Part shown: positions 7,600-16,215 of the stretch, in pieces
How positions within the stretch are numbered: position 1 is the first letter of the stretch
Layout of the letters: the number at the start of each line of letters is the position of its first letter
From: Paenibacillus caseinilyticus
GTDB taxonomy: Bacteria > Bacillota > Bacilli > Paenibacillales > NBRC-103111
DNA length: 64,000 bases
Assembly: GCF_027533645.1 (NCBI RefSeq)
Contig: NZ_JAQAGY010000013.1
Span: 124,001 to 188,000 of the forward strand
Direction: 5' to 3'
The notes under the pieces: generated by a model
What the model saw: the letters and a program-made list of their open reading frames with translations, nothing else
What the model was told of the DNA's origin: nothing
The model's database searches: none
Made by a program: the position numbers and the translations under genes

Positions 7600-8550
7600 A
7601 TGCTTACTCGCCACTCTCTACCCCACCCCCGGCTCCGCCCCTATATTGAATCTTATTGGTGCTGGGAATCCACACCTGGATCGCACACTCACCTCCCCCG
7701 GATTCTGCCCAGTCCCGAGACTGAGGTGCTTCTGCATCTCGGAGTGCCGCTGCGGACCGTTGCGCTGGATGGCACTCTACGCGCGCTGCCTTATGCAGCG
7801 GTGGCAGGTCCGCAGACACAGCCGCTGGATCTGCTCCCCGGACACGCTAGAGATCAGCCTGCGCCCGTAGGCATCATCGGCATCCGGTTTCGCCCCGGCG
7901 CTTTTCGCTATTTTTGCAGGCGGCCGGCGGCTGAATTCACGGATGCGGCGCTTCCTTTGGATGAAATTTGGAAGGGATCAAGCATGGATTGGGTCCACCG
8001 TCTGCTGGAGGTCCAGGAATGGCCGCAGCGCACCTTTTTGCTGGACGCCGCTTTGCTCGGGCGCTTAGAGCCTCAGGTACGAACACGTACGGAACTCGAT
8101 CATGCCCTTTTTTTACTGCAAACGACAGAAGCGGACAGCCCGGTGACCATACCCGAGGTGTGCCGGTCCATCGGCCTCTCTAGCCGCCGGCTGGAGCGGA
8201 TGTTCCTGGAGCGGGTCGGTCTTCCGCCGAAAAGGTTCGCACGTCTGGCGAGGTTCCAAAAAACCCTGCGCCAGCTGCTGGAACCCGGCGGATCCTCCAC
8301 CGCCCGTCTTCCGCTGGAACACGGATACTATGATCAATCCCATTTTCTGAAAGAGATGCGGGTCCTGGCGGGCGCTCCATTGGCCTACTTCCGGGGACAG
8401 CCTGAATTTCTGTCGTTTTTTTACAATACGGAAGGCGGCGGCCCGCCGTATGCTACTATCCATCCGGAGTACACACGTAAAGGGGATGGAATCGATGAAG
8501 CTGTGGAGGTACAGCGGCTGGATGCTGCTGGGGACAGGGGTCATTCATAA
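7600..8550 (+). CDS. AraC family transcriptional regulator
   Basis: Regulator of 316 residues with the N-terminal ligand-type region seen in DUF6597-containing AraC proteins (LRPYIESYWCWES at residues 11-23 and GIRFRPGAFRYF near residue 95) and a C-terminal double helix-turn-helix (VTIPEVCRSIGLSSRRLERMF and HGYYDQSHFLKEMRVLAG, ending near residue 265). AAGGAGGG precedes the ATG by six bases. Its last 56 bases overlap the next gene, so the two are translationally linked. It may control that gene and itself. Confidence 0.85.
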   Translation: MLTRHSLPHPRLRPYIESYWCWESTPGSHTHLPRILPSPETEVLLHLGVPLRTVALDGTLRALPYAAVAGPQTQPLDLLPGHARDQPAPVGIIGIRFRPGAFRYFCRRPAAEFTDAALPLDEIWKGSSMDWVHRLLEVQEWPQRTFLLDAALLGRLEPQVRTRTELDHALFLLQTTEADSPVTIPEVCRSIGLSSRRLERMFLERVGLPPKRFARLARFQKTLRQLLEPGGSSTARLPLEHGYYDQSHFLKEMRVLAGAPLAYFRGQPEFLSFFYNTEGGGPPYATIHPEYTRKGDGIDEAVEVQRLDAAGDRGHS

Positions 8551-8863
8551 CGCGGTGGGGCTCCTGCTGGGTTGGGGGACGCTCAGCCAGATGGCCCATG
8601 AGGGATGGTGGGCAACCGTAGGCATGAACGCCGAGCGCAATGCCATCTTCTGGTTTCTCGCCACAGGGCTGTTCTGGATGGCCGCCGGCCATCTGCTGCA
8701 GCGCTGGATTACACGGCACGGGCAGCCGCTTCCTGCAGCGGCAGGCTGGTATATGCTGGCCTGGGCCGCGGCGGGATGCCTGCTGGCCCCGGACTCGGGG
8801 ATCTGGCTCTTTTTTCCCCAAGCCTTGATCATTCTTGCGGCCCGCCCGGCGAGATATCAATAA
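8495..8863 (+). CDS. DUF6463-like four-helix membrane protein
   Basis: Integral membrane protein of 122 residues with four predicted helices; the start MKLWRYSGWMLLGTGVIHNA and the W-rich pattern fit the DUF6463 family. The ATG at 8495 is preferred because AAAGGGG (8479-8485) lies nine bases before it. It overlaps the end of the AraC gene. Function unknown. Confidence 0.65.
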   Translation: MKLWRYSGWMLLGTGVIHNAVGLLLGWGTLSQMAHEGWWATVGMNAERNAIFWFLATGLFWMAAGHLLQRWITRHGQPLPAAAGWYMLAWAAAGCLLAPDSGIWLFFPQALIILAARPARYQ

Positions 8864-8890
8864 ACCGCCTCGGGGAAGAGGCGGCTTATT
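8859..8890. terminator. Bidirectional terminator between convergent genes
   Basis: AATAA-A-CCGCCTC (8859-8871) pairs with GAGGCGG-C-TTATT (8878-8890). It serves the membrane-protein gene on the plus strand and the VOC gene on the minus strand. Confidence 0.7.
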
Positions 8891-8930
8891 GAGCTATCGG
8901 ATCCGTCAGCCAATTCCCTTTACTTTGGTT

Positions 8931-9389
8931 TTACATTGATTTATTACCGAGTTGTTCCGCCAAACCGATTAGAAGTCCTCCATTACCACGAATGTAGCAG
9001 AGCCGATACGAGTTCTCGTACTGAACCACTTCGCCAACGAGCTGAGCACCATGCTTAGTGAGTCTGGACACCAATTCGTCAATGTCTTCAACGGTGAACA
9101 TGACGCGTAGATAACCGAGGGCATTGACAGGAGCAGTTCGGTGATCCGATATAGTTGGCGGGGTGAGAAATTGCGAAAGTTCAAGTCGGCTGTGGCCATC
9201 CGGGGTAATCATCATAGCAATCTCTACACACTGTGAACCCAGCCCGGTTACGCGGCCAGCCCATTCACCTTCAACAGTAGCTCGCCCTTCGAGCTTCAAG
9301 CCAATCTCCTCGAAGAAAGCGATGGCGTCATCAAGGGATTCTACAACGATGCCAACATTGTCCATTCTTAGTAATTTGTTTTTTGCCAT
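8931..9389 (-). CDS. VOC (glyoxalase/bleomycin-resistance fold) protein
   Basis: A 152-residue vicinal oxygen chelate protein with two beta-alpha-beta-beta-beta modules (MDNVGIVVESLDDAIAFFEEIG at residues 9-30 and LRVMFTVEDIDELVSRLTKHG near 94-114). Potential metal or ligand positions include Glu and His in the strands. Such proteins bind or convert small electrophiles, or sequester drugs; the substrate cannot be told. AAGGAG precedes the ATG by eight bases. Codon use is more AT-rich than the neighbours, hinting at a different origin. Confidence 0.75.
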   Translation of the reverse strand: MAKNKLLRMDNVGIVVESLDDAIAFFEEIGLKLEGRATVEGEWAGRVTGLGSQCVEIAMMITPDGHSRLELSQFLTPPTISDHRTAPVNALGYLRVMFTVEDIDELVSRLTKHGAQLVGEVVQYENSYRLCYIRGNGGLLIGLAEQLGNKSM

Positions 9390-9489
9390 AGTGTTATCTC
9401 CTTATGTGTACAAATGTATTACCTGGTCATCTTCATATTTAATTCTATCCGCAATTACTAATTCCTTCCAAAGCTAATCCAAAGGTCCA

Positions 9490-9519
9490 CAGAAAAAAAG
9501 CCGCCTCTCGGCAGCTTTC
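9490..9519 (-). terminator. Terminator at the end of the carrier-protein operon
   Basis: On the minus strand AAAGC-T-GCC / GGC-G-GCTTT (9518-9497) is followed by a run of T (plus-strand A run at 9493-9499). It closes the lysW operon 40 bases after the flavodoxin-like gene. Confidence 0.75.
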
Positions 9520-9560
9520 CATCGGGAACAGGTTCTATCGATGTTATCTACGTTCTGGAA

Positions 9561-10100
9561 TCAGACTTGCGCCAGCTCCGCTCTCCACCCATCCACTACG
9601 GCCAGCGCCTCGGCATCCTGCAGAATCTCCCCCGGCTTGTTGGCCGTACCGAGGACATGGCCGGCGAAGCGGATGCCGGTGAAGCCGAAGATATACCGGA
9701 ACTGCTCGAGCAGCGGCTGCCCCTTCACGTGCGGATCGTCATCCCCGACGGCGATGACGTAAGCCTGCTTGCCCGCTAGACCGCCGAGAAACTCCGCGCG
9801 GTTCTCCCGCAGCGACTGGGACCACCGGTCGATGAACGTCTTGAGCACGCCGGAGATGCCGTACCAATAGATCGGTGTAGCGAATACGACCGTATCGGCT
9901 GCGAGCACCCGGCCGATCAGTTCATGGTAATCGTCGTCCGGGTAAGGGCCCGGCTCCGTATGCCGGTAATCGAGGATCGGCTGAAGCCGGTAGTCACTCA
10001 AATAGAGATGGTCCGCCTCTCTCCCCTCCGCCAGGCGGGCGGCCAGGATATCCGTATTCCCATTGCGCCGCGAGCTTCCGTACAATACTGCTATCCCCAT
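9561..10100 (-). CDS. Flavodoxin-like NAD(P)H:FMN oxidoreductase
   Basis: Cytoplasmic flavoprotein of 179 residues. The FMN phosphate loop GSSRRNGNTD (residues 8-17) and the TPIYWYGISGVLKTFIDRW stretch (about 75-93) mark the NADPH-dependent FMN reductase/flavodoxin_2-like family. It begins six bases after the ATP-grasp ligase stop, with AAGGAGTTGA as ribosome binding site, and is the last gene of the lysW operon. Its role there is unknown: reduced flavin supply or a redox tailoring step are possible; it may also be a passenger. Confidence 0.8.
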   Translation of the reverse strand: MGIAVLYGSSRRNGNTDILAARLAEGREADHLYLSDYRLQPILDYRHTEPGPYPDDDYHELIGRVLAADTVVFATPIYWYGISGVLKTFIDRWSQSLRENRAEFLGGLAGKQAYVIAVGDDDPHVKGQPLLEQFRYIFGFTGIRFAGHVLGTANKPGEILQDAEALAVVDGWRAELAQV

Positions 10101-10106
10101 CCGCGA

Positions 10107-11384
10107 TCAACTCCTTCTTAAAGATCCGTGTGCCTGAGGCAGCTGCGCCTCTTCATAAGTAATTGTAACACGACTCACAAGCGCAAGCGCGGCTTCCTTC
10201 GCTTCCTTCGGCGTATCGGCCGACGTAATGACATAGCCGAGGCGGTCGTCCGAGCTGCGGGCCACGGCGACGCGGTCCCCCGGCCGGACGGAGATGTGGG
10301 AGCGTACGGCATACGGGCTCTCCCGCAGCGCCTCGACGCCTTCGATCCCGGCCACGGTACCATCCCGCTCCGCCGTCAAGTAAGCGATAGCCGAGGCCCG
10401 GCGGCGGCTGGGTTCAAGCTGGACCGGTGTGCCGAGATAATAATCCACCGTGGCCGCGAACACATCGATGCCGAACGACTGCACAAGGAGATCCGACGAG
10501 ATCTGGTCGCCCCCCGGCCGGCCGTTCACTTCGATAATGCGCGGACCGGCCGCCGACAGCTTCACTTCCACATGACTCGGGCCGCTCACGATACCGATCG
10601 CATGAAGTGCTTTCACCGCGGTGTCGATGATCTCTTCTTCCCGTTCGCGGTGCACGGAGGTCGGCAGCGTATGCAGCACCTCGACGAAGTAAGGCAGCGG
10701 CGAAGTGAGCTTCTCGGTGACGGCGGAGAACACCGGGGTTCCCTCCTGGAGGAAGAGCTCCACGCTGAACTCCTGGCCGTCGATGTATTCCTCGATCAGA
10801 TATTCTTCGCGTACTTTGAAGTCCATGTAGGTTACTTTGAACTCCAGGAGGAGGCCGAACGCCTCCCTCAGCTCTTCCGGGCTGTTGATAAAATAAACAC
10901 CCTGGGAGCTCGCGCAGTTCGTGGGCTTGAGGACGACCGGGTAGCCGATCGCCCCGGCGGCTTCGATTGCCTCTTCCAGCGTGCCGACTTTCTTGTATTT
11001 CGCGCCGGGAACGCCGTGCTCTTCATACGCCTGCCGGGCCAGGTCCTTATTCCTTGCCCGCAGCGCCGCTTCGTAAGGAACCCCCCGGAGGCCGAGGCGC
11101 TCCGCGGCCTGTGCCGTGAGGTGGGACGCATAGTCGGTCGCCGGGATGAGGGCATCCAGCCTGCCGTGATAAGGCGACCCCGCGATCGCCTCATAGATCG
11201 ATTCCCCGTCCCGGATATCCGCGACGAGCAGATCGTGGTAGATGCCCTCATAGCCGTACTTGGCCGGATTGTCCTTCGACGATACGATGGCGATTACCTG
11301 ATGGCCCTGCTCGTAGGCCGCTCTGGCGAAGCTGACCCCATAGAAACTCGGTTCCACAAAAGCTACGATTTTTTGCTCACTCAT
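10107..11384 (-). CDS. ATP-grasp amino acid/peptide ligase
   Basis: ATP-dependent carboxylate-amine ligase of 425 residues, in the group with BacD-type L-amino acid ligases and carnosine synthase. N-terminal Rossmann-like domain (residues 1-110), ATP-binding lid with GYPVVLKPTNCASSQGV (about 146-162), and the Mg/ATP acid motif GPRIIEVNGRPGGDQ (about 283-297). Such enzymes join an amino acid carboxyl to an amine through an acyl phosphate. In the lysW operon it is distinct from LysX and probably couples the finished amino acid to a second amino acid (inference; the Streptomyces product vazabitide A is also peptide-like). AGGAGG precedes the ATG; 28 bases after the exporter gene. Confidence 0.85.
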   Translation of the reverse strand: MSEQKIVAFVEPSFYGVSFARAAYEQGHQVIAIVSSKDNPAKYGYEGIYHDLLVADIRDGESIYEAIAGSPYHGRLDALIPATDYASHLTAQAAERLGLRGVPYEAALRARNKDLARQAYEEHGVPGAKYKKVGTLEEAIEAAGAIGYPVVLKPTNCASSQGVYFINSPEELREAFGLLLEFKVTYMDFKVREEYLIEEYIDGQEFSVELFLQEGTPVFSAVTEKLTSPLPYFVEVLHTLPTSVHREREEEIIDTAVKALHAIGIVSGPSHVEVKLSAAGPRIIEVNGRPGGDQISSDLLVQSFGIDVFAATVDYYLGTPVQLEPSRRRASAIAYLTAERDGTVAGIEGVEALRESPYAVRSHISVRPGDRVAVARSSDDRLGYVITSADTPKEAKEAALALVSRVTITYEEAQLPQAHGSLRRS

Positions 11385-11412
11385 TCGTATCCTCCTATAG
11401 GGTATAGTCTGC

Positions 11413-12639
11413 TTATTGCTCCAGCGTGGCCTTAGCCCCTTCCGCCGGCTTCAAGGCATAGACAAGCACAAAGTATAGCAGCAGGCCGGCCAGCATCAGG
11501 GCCCCGATGCCCGCGAAGCCCACTCCGGGAGCGACCCGGTCCAATACAATGCCGAGCCCGGTAGCGGACAAGCACTGCAGCAGCAGCGAGATCGCAATCC
11601 AGACGGACATCGCCCGGCCCATGAACGACTTCGACACGGTCTCCATCAGCCGGGTGTTCATGATAATGCGCAGCGACGAATTGCTGAGGCCGAGCAGCAC
11701 GCTGCCGAGATAGAGCAGCACGACGGAAGCGCTGAACGCCCACGCGAACAGAATGCCGGCGGACAGCAGGAAGAACAGCGTGATCGCCCCCTGGTTCGAG
11801 AGCTTCCGGGCCAGCGGAGCTGCGGCGAAGCCGGAGAGCAGGCCGCCGATGCCGTAGAACATATCCGAGAGGCCGAACACGACGGAATCGCCCTGCACCG
11901 GCCCGTTCACATAGCCGGGCAGCACGACGTTGAAGATCATGACGGCCACCACGGGAATGATCGACACGACGCCGAGCAGGAAGACGGGAGGCCGATCCTT
12001 CAGGTAGCGCAGCCCTTCCTTGAAGTTCGCGAAGAACGACTCTCCCTTGTTCTCCACGGCAATCGGCGTATACCGGACCCGGGAGAGGAAGAGCGCGGAG
12101 ATGACGAAGGCGGCGGCATTGAGCAGGAGGATCACCTCGAACCCGAAGAATTTGTATAGAATGCCCGACGCCGCCCCCGCCAGGAACATGCCGACCTGCA
12201 GCGAGATCTCGATCAGGGAGTTGCCGTTGATGAGCTCCTTCTCGGTCAGCAGCTCCTGCACGAGACTGCGGGAGGCCGACATATAGACGGTCCAGCCGAT
12301 GCCGTTGATGATCGTGAAGAGATACAGATACACGGTATGAAAGCCGGTCAACAGGAACGCCAGCGCGAGCGCCAGAATCAGCGCCGCCCGGATCCAGTTG
12401 GCTCCCTGGATAATGCTCTTGCGGTTGAACCGGTCCGTCAGCGTGCCGACCAGCGGCGAGATCGCGAAGCCGGCCAGGACGTTGAGCGTCAGCATGAAGC
12501 CGATGGCGCCGAGCGACCCGGTGCGGTCCATGAGGTACCAGTTGGCCCCGATCGTGCTCATGCCGACGCCGAAGCCGCTGATGATATCGGAGAAGAAATA
12601 ATGGCGGAACTGCCGTGACCTCAGTACGCTAAATACCAT
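11413..12639 (-). CDS. MFS exporter (MFS_3/EntS-like) of the carrier-protein operon
   Basis: Twelve-helix exporter of 408 residues. Typical for MFS_3 are FSVLRSRQFRHYFFSDIISGFG at the start and GTLTDRFNRKSIIQGANWIRA in loop 2-3. The ATG at 12639 is chosen over the TTG at 12651 because GGAGG lies six bases before it. It overlaps the end of the transketolase C gene by 11 bases, so it is translated with the pathway. Most likely it exports the end product, and may give self-protection. Confidence 0.85.
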   Translation of the reverse strand: MVFSVLRSRQFRHYFFSDIISGFGVGMSTIGANWYLMDRTGSLGAIGFMLTLNVLAGFAISPLVGTLTDRFNRKSIIQGANWIRAALILALALAFLLTGFHTVYLYLFTIINGIGWTVYMSASRSLVQELLTEKELINGNSLIEISLQVGMFLAGAASGILYKFFGFEVILLLNAAAFVISALFLSRVRYTPIAVENKGESFFANFKEGLRYLKDRPPVFLLGVVSIIPVVAVMIFNVVLPGYVNGPVQGDSVVFGLSDMFYGIGGLLSGFAAAPLARKLSNQGAITLFFLLSAGILFAWAFSASVVLLYLGSVLLGLSNSSLRIIMNTRLMETVSKSFMGRAMSVWIAISLLLQCLSATGLGIVLDRVAPGVGFAGIGALMLAGLLLYFVLVYALKPAEGAKATLEQ

Positions 12640-13558
12640 GACGGCCTCCAATCGCAGCAGCCTGCCGCTTCAGTTCGCTGTGCCCGAAGCCCAGATGCTG
12701 CAGCACTTCCGCATGCGTGCCTCCGTAGATCGGCCATTCTTCGCCGCAGTCGTGGGAGTATACCCGGCAGTCCGGAAGCAGCAGCGAGAGATAAGATGCC
12801 GTGCCCCCCGTGCCCCGGTGCTCCTCAGCCACGAGGAAGGTGTCCGCCACCCCGCGGAGTTCTTCCGCATAGCCCTTCAACGACTGGCTGTCTACATAGA
12901 CCAGGTGCGCGTGGATGACACCCGGGTCTTCTTCGGCCAGCTTCGTACAGAGCTCGGTCGCCTGCTCGCCTACGGAGATCAGGCAGAGCCTGGCCCCTGC
13001 CCGGTCCTTCCCTTGATACAAGATGTCCCGGGCACTGCCTCCGGGCGGACGTTCGAGGCTCCGGAAGGCGTCGTTGCGGGCGAGCCGGATATAGTAAGGC
13101 TCGGGCGAGGCTGCCGCCTCCCGGATGACGAGCCGCGTCTCTTCCTCCCCGTGGGGGCAGGCGATCCGGATGTGCTGGAACGACTGCAGAATCGCGATAT
13201 CCTCCAGGCAGTGGTGCGTGGTGCCGAACCAGCCGCCGGAGACGCCGCCGTAAGCGGCGGCAATTTTGATATTCTTGCCCATATAGCCCATGGCCAGCTT
13301 AATGCTCTCGGCCGCCCGCAGCGCAGCGAATGACGCGAAGGTCGAGAAGAAGGGTACGTATCCCGCCTCGGCGAGCCCTGCCGCCATGTCGATGCCGGCC
13401 GCCTCCGCGATGCCGATATTCAGGAACCGGTCCGGGTGGCTCCCCTGGAACGTATGGTTCTTGCCTCCCAGATCCGCTTCGATGCAGATAATCTTGTCGT
13501 TGGTGCGGGCGAGCTCCGTCAGCTCCGCTTTATAGGCTTCCCTGCTCGATAGACTCAT
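12629..13558 (-). CDS. Transketolase C-terminal subunit
   Basis: Second half of a split transketolase (309 residues): Pyr domain with the catalytic Glu in IGIAEAAG (Glu52) that activates thiamine diphosphate, FSTFASFAALRAAESIK, GVSGGWFGTTHHCLEDIAILQ, then the C-terminal domain. With its partner it moves a two-carbon ketol unit from a ketose to an aldehyde. ATG overlaps the TGA of the partner (ATGA), and AAGGAG lies within the partner's end. Its place between carrier-dependent enzymes suggests the aldehyde acceptor is LysW-bound glutamate semialdehyde rather than a sugar phosphate (inference). Confidence 0.9.
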   Translation of the reverse strand: MSLSSREAYKAELTELARTNDKIICIEADLGGKNHTFQGSHPDRFLNIGIAEAAGIDMAAGLAEAGYVPFFSTFASFAALRAAESIKLAMGYMGKNIKIAAAYGGVSGGWFGTTHHCLEDIAILQSFQHIRIACPHGEEETRLVIREAAASPEPYYIRLARNDAFRSLERPPGGSARDILYQGKDRAGARLCLISVGEQATELCTKLAEEDPGVIHAHLVYVDSQSLKGYAEELRGVADTFLVAEEHRGTGGTASYLSLLLPDCRVYSHDCGEEWPIYGGTHAEVLQHLGFGHSELKRQAAAIGGRHGI

Positions 13559-14364
13559 GACAGGCTCCTTTTCCATTTCTCCGCGGTTTTCTCCGGAATC
13601 TTGGCGTAGTGGGCGTCGGGATTGCCCTCGATGGCCCGGACGCCTTTGCCCTTGACGGTGCGCGCGAGCACGGCGAGCGGCAGCTCGGGGTCCGGCTCCA
13701 CCGCTTCGAGGATCTCGGAGAAGTCGTGCCCGTCGATCTCCCGCACCCGGAACCCGAACGCCTCGAAGCGCTCCCGGAGCCGGGGAACCGGGGAAATATC
13801 GCTGAGCAGGCCGTCGTTCTGGCCGCCGTTGCAGTCGACGATATAGATGAAGTTCGAGATGCCCTTCGCCTGGACGATCTGTGCGGTCTCCCACACGAGC
13901 CCTTCTTGCAGCTCGCCGTCCCCGCCGAGGGCAATGCCGAGCCCGCCGCTGCCTTTCATCCGCTGCGCGAGGGCCCACCCGGCCGCATAAGGAATGCCGT
14001 GCCCGAGGCTCCCCGTGGCGAACGGGATGCCGGGCAGCTTGTGGTTCGGATGGCCCGTGAACAAGGAACCTTCGCGGCCGTACGTCTCGGCGGGGTTCGC
14101 CTCAATCACGCCGTATACATGGAGGGCGGCATACAGCGCCGCCGCCGAGTGCCCCTTGCTGAGCACGATGACGTTCTTCTCGTCAGCCCCGTACTTGGCC
14201 AAGGAGGCGAGCAGCAGGTCGATGACCGAGAGGCTCCCGCCGATATGGCAGCCCGTCGGCGCCGCCGCCATATCGACGATCAGCCTGCGGGCTTCAAGCG
14301 CCAGCTCCGGCAGTCGGCCGATCACATCCTCCGACCGTACGGCAGGCGGTGTCAGCGTATCCAT
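13555..14364 (-). CDS. Transketolase N-terminal (ThDP-binding) subunit
   Basis: First half of a split transketolase, 269 residues. The thiamine diphosphate motif runs from GGDGELQEG (residues 147-155) to CNGGQND (178-184), and the active-site His residues sit in PTGCHIGGS (His40), SKGHSAA (His72) and FTGHPNHK (His105). The ATG directly follows the TAG of the LysZ-LysK gene and the ribosome binding site GGAGGAGAG is inside that gene's end. Split transketolases of this type also occur in secondary metabolism; here the pair would lengthen a carrier-bound C5 chain to C7. Confidence 0.9.
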   Translation of the reverse strand: MDTLTPPAVRSEDVIGRLPELALEARRLIVDMAAAPTGCHIGGSLSVIDLLLASLAKYGADEKNVIVLSKGHSAAALYAALHVYGVIEANPAETYGREGSLFTGHPNHKLPGIPFATGSLGHGIPYAAGWALAQRMKGSGGLGIALGGDGELQEGLVWETAQIVQAKGISNFIYIVDCNGGQNDGLLSDISPVPRLRERFEAFGFRVREIDGHDFSEILEAVEPDPELPLAVLARTVKGKGVRAIEGNPDAHYAKIPEKTAEKWKRSLS

Positions 14365-16215
14365 CTACTCTCCTCCTCCGAGCCGGAACCACTCGTTCAC
14401 GGCTTCCCTCAAGATCGCACGGGCGGACAGCGCCTCGGCATGGTGCAGGTACTCCCGGTTCGTATGGTCGAGACTCGAATCGCCCGGTCCATAGGCCACC
14501 ATAGGGATACCCTCCCACGTAGTCGCCAGGGTGTTCATGTCGCTCGTGCCGCGTTTTTTGATATAGTGAATCGACTTGCCTTCCTTCGCGAAGCTGCGGA
14601 CGAAGCTCTTCACTAAAGCGTCATTGCGGGGATTCGCATAGCCCGGCGTGGCCCGCAGCACCTCCACGCGGACATCTTCCCCCAAGTCATCCAGTGAGAC
14701 GCTCCCGCTGTACTCCCTGCCGGCAGCCGGCGAGATCCGGAAGTTCAGCGTGCCGTCAATGGTGAGTAATCCTCTCTCATTCGTATGTTTAACGTCAATC
14801 AGCGATGACAAGGAATCGGGGTCGCTCTCTCTTACCCGGCGGCGGATCGTGTCCACTACCCCGTAGAGCTCGTCGATCACGCTGATGCTGTCCTTGGCCG
14901 CCGTATGCTCCTGGAGCCGGGATATGGTGATCTGCAGCTTGAAGAGGCCGTAGTAGCCGAGCGTCAAGCTGTTCTCCCCGCTGGGCTCGCCGATGATGAC
15001 GGCGTCCGCGCCGTAGTGGTCCCTGACATAATGGGCGCCCTTGGAAGAAGACACTTCCTCCTCCACCGCGCCGATGACCAGCAGGGTTCCATGCTCCGGA
15101 ACCTCGGCTTCTTCCAGCATATGGACGAAGTTGACGAAGCTCCCTTTGGCGTCCACGACGCCCCTGCCCGTCAGGCCCTCCTCATCGTTCTTCACCTGCC
15201 ATTGGTAAGGGACGGTATCGATATGGCCGAGCAGCAGGAGACGGCGGGGACCGTTCCCCTTGCGGAAGACGATATTGCCCGCCTCGTCGATGGAACCCGA
15301 CACGCCGGGATAGCGGACCTCCTCCAGCAGGAAAGAGGCCAGCTCGCGTTCATCCCCGGACACAGAAGCGATCCGGGTGACCTTGGCGAGCAGGTCCAAT
15401 CGGGAACGCTCCGCGGTACGCGGAAAATTCCAGAACCAGGTCCGGCCCTTGCCTTCGAGCGTATGGGGACCGGTGATGCTGACGTCGCCCGTGCCCTGCT
15501 CCAGGGCAATGGAGGCGGCACGCACCTTCTGCTTCATCCTCCCTTGGACCCAAGGAAGCTCGTCGCCCTGGTACACATGACGGATCGTCGAATCCGCGTC
15601 CTCGATATTCTGCAGAATCCCAGGCGTACCGGTCACGAAGCGCAGATGCTGCGCCCCCAGATCCACGGCGAGATGGGCGGCGAGCACATCGGCATCGATA
15701 TTGATATAGCCGCCAAGCGCCGGATCATAGATCGGCGGCGTCAAGACGACGACATCGTAGGCGGCGAGCGCCGACTTCAAGAAGCCGGTATGGCTTCCCG
15801 CGTAGCTGCCGAACAGGGAATCCCGGACGATCAGCGTCTTGCCGTCCTTCACCACCTTGAGCGGCTTCGCCTTGGTGCCGGTCACCACCTGGTTGTCCCC
15901 GGCGTTCTGGGCGAAGACGCTCAGTCCATAGGACCGCAGGGCAGCGGCCGCCTCCGCGATGATGATCTCATGATAAGCGGCGCGGATGACCGGCATCTCC
16001 TCCGGCGAGCAGTAGCGGACTTCATCGCCGCCCGGCAGGGTCAGGAAGGGCATCTCCCGGCCGAGGCTCTCGTACTTGCGCTTGATCCCTTCCGCACCGC
16101 CGGCGACGAGCAGCACCCGGCTGCCCCGCTGCACGATGCCGTGGATCTCGCCGAAGATCTCGGGCCGGTTCAGGATGGTGCTGCTCCCGAGCTTGACCAC
16201 ATACAGGTTGTCCAT
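14365..16215 (-). CDS. lysZK: LysZ-LysK fusion: carrier-bound amino acid kinase and M20 carboxypeptidase-type hydrolase
   Basis: Two enzymes on one chain of 616 residues. Residues 3-258 are an amino acid kinase (LysZ/ArgB fold) with VVKLGSS (Lys8) and LLVAGGAEGIKRKYESLG; it phosphorylates the side-chain carboxylate of a LysW-bound substrate. Residues 272-616 are an M20 metallohydrolase of the LysK/ArgE type with metal ligands HID (His331), VVDAKG (Asp355), GAVEEEV (Glu385-387) and IIGEPSG (Glu410) plus a late SLDHTNREYLHHAEAL segment; it frees the product from the carrier C-terminus. In Thermus and archaea these are separate genes, so first activation and last release are joined here. Start ATG at 16215 overlaps the lysY stop (TAATG) with GGAG ten bases upstream; the GTG at 16224 is too close to it. 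Confidence 0.9.
   Translation of the reverse strand: MDNLYVVKLGSSTILNRPEIFGEIHGIVQRGSRVLLVAGGAEGIKRKYESLGREMPFLTLPGGDEVRYCSPEEMPVIRAAYHEIIIAEAAAALRSYGLSVFAQNAGDNQVVTGTKAKPLKVVKDGKTLIVRDSLFGSYAGSHTGFLKSALAAYDVVVLTPPIYDPALGGYINIDADVLAAHLAVDLGAQHLRFVTGTPGILQNIEDADSTIRHVYQGDELPWVQGRMKQKVRAASIALEQGTGDVSITGPHTLEGKGRTWFWNFPRTAERSRLDLLAKVTRIASVSGDERELASFLLEEVRYPGVSGSIDEAGNIVFRKGNGPRRLLLLGHIDTVPYQWQVKNDEEGLTGRGVVDAKGSFVNFVHMLEEAEVPEHGTLLVIGAVEEEVSSSKGAHYVRDHYGADAVIIGEPSGENSLTLGYYGLFKLQITISRLQEHTAAKDSISVIDELYGVVDTIRRRVRESDPDSLSSLIDVKHTNERGLLTIDGTLNFRISPAAGREYSGSVSLDDLGEDVRVEVLRATPGYANPRNDALVKSFVRSFAKEGKSIHYIKKRGTSDMNTLATTWEGIPMVAYGPGDSSLDHTNREYLHHAEALSARAILREAVNEWFRLGGGE

Noticed and set aside
13559-13978. 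N-terminal extension of the transketolase C frame
   Set aside because: Arg/Pro-rich noise that overlaps the transketolase N gene; the ATG at 13558 with AAGGAG and ATGA overlap is the real start.
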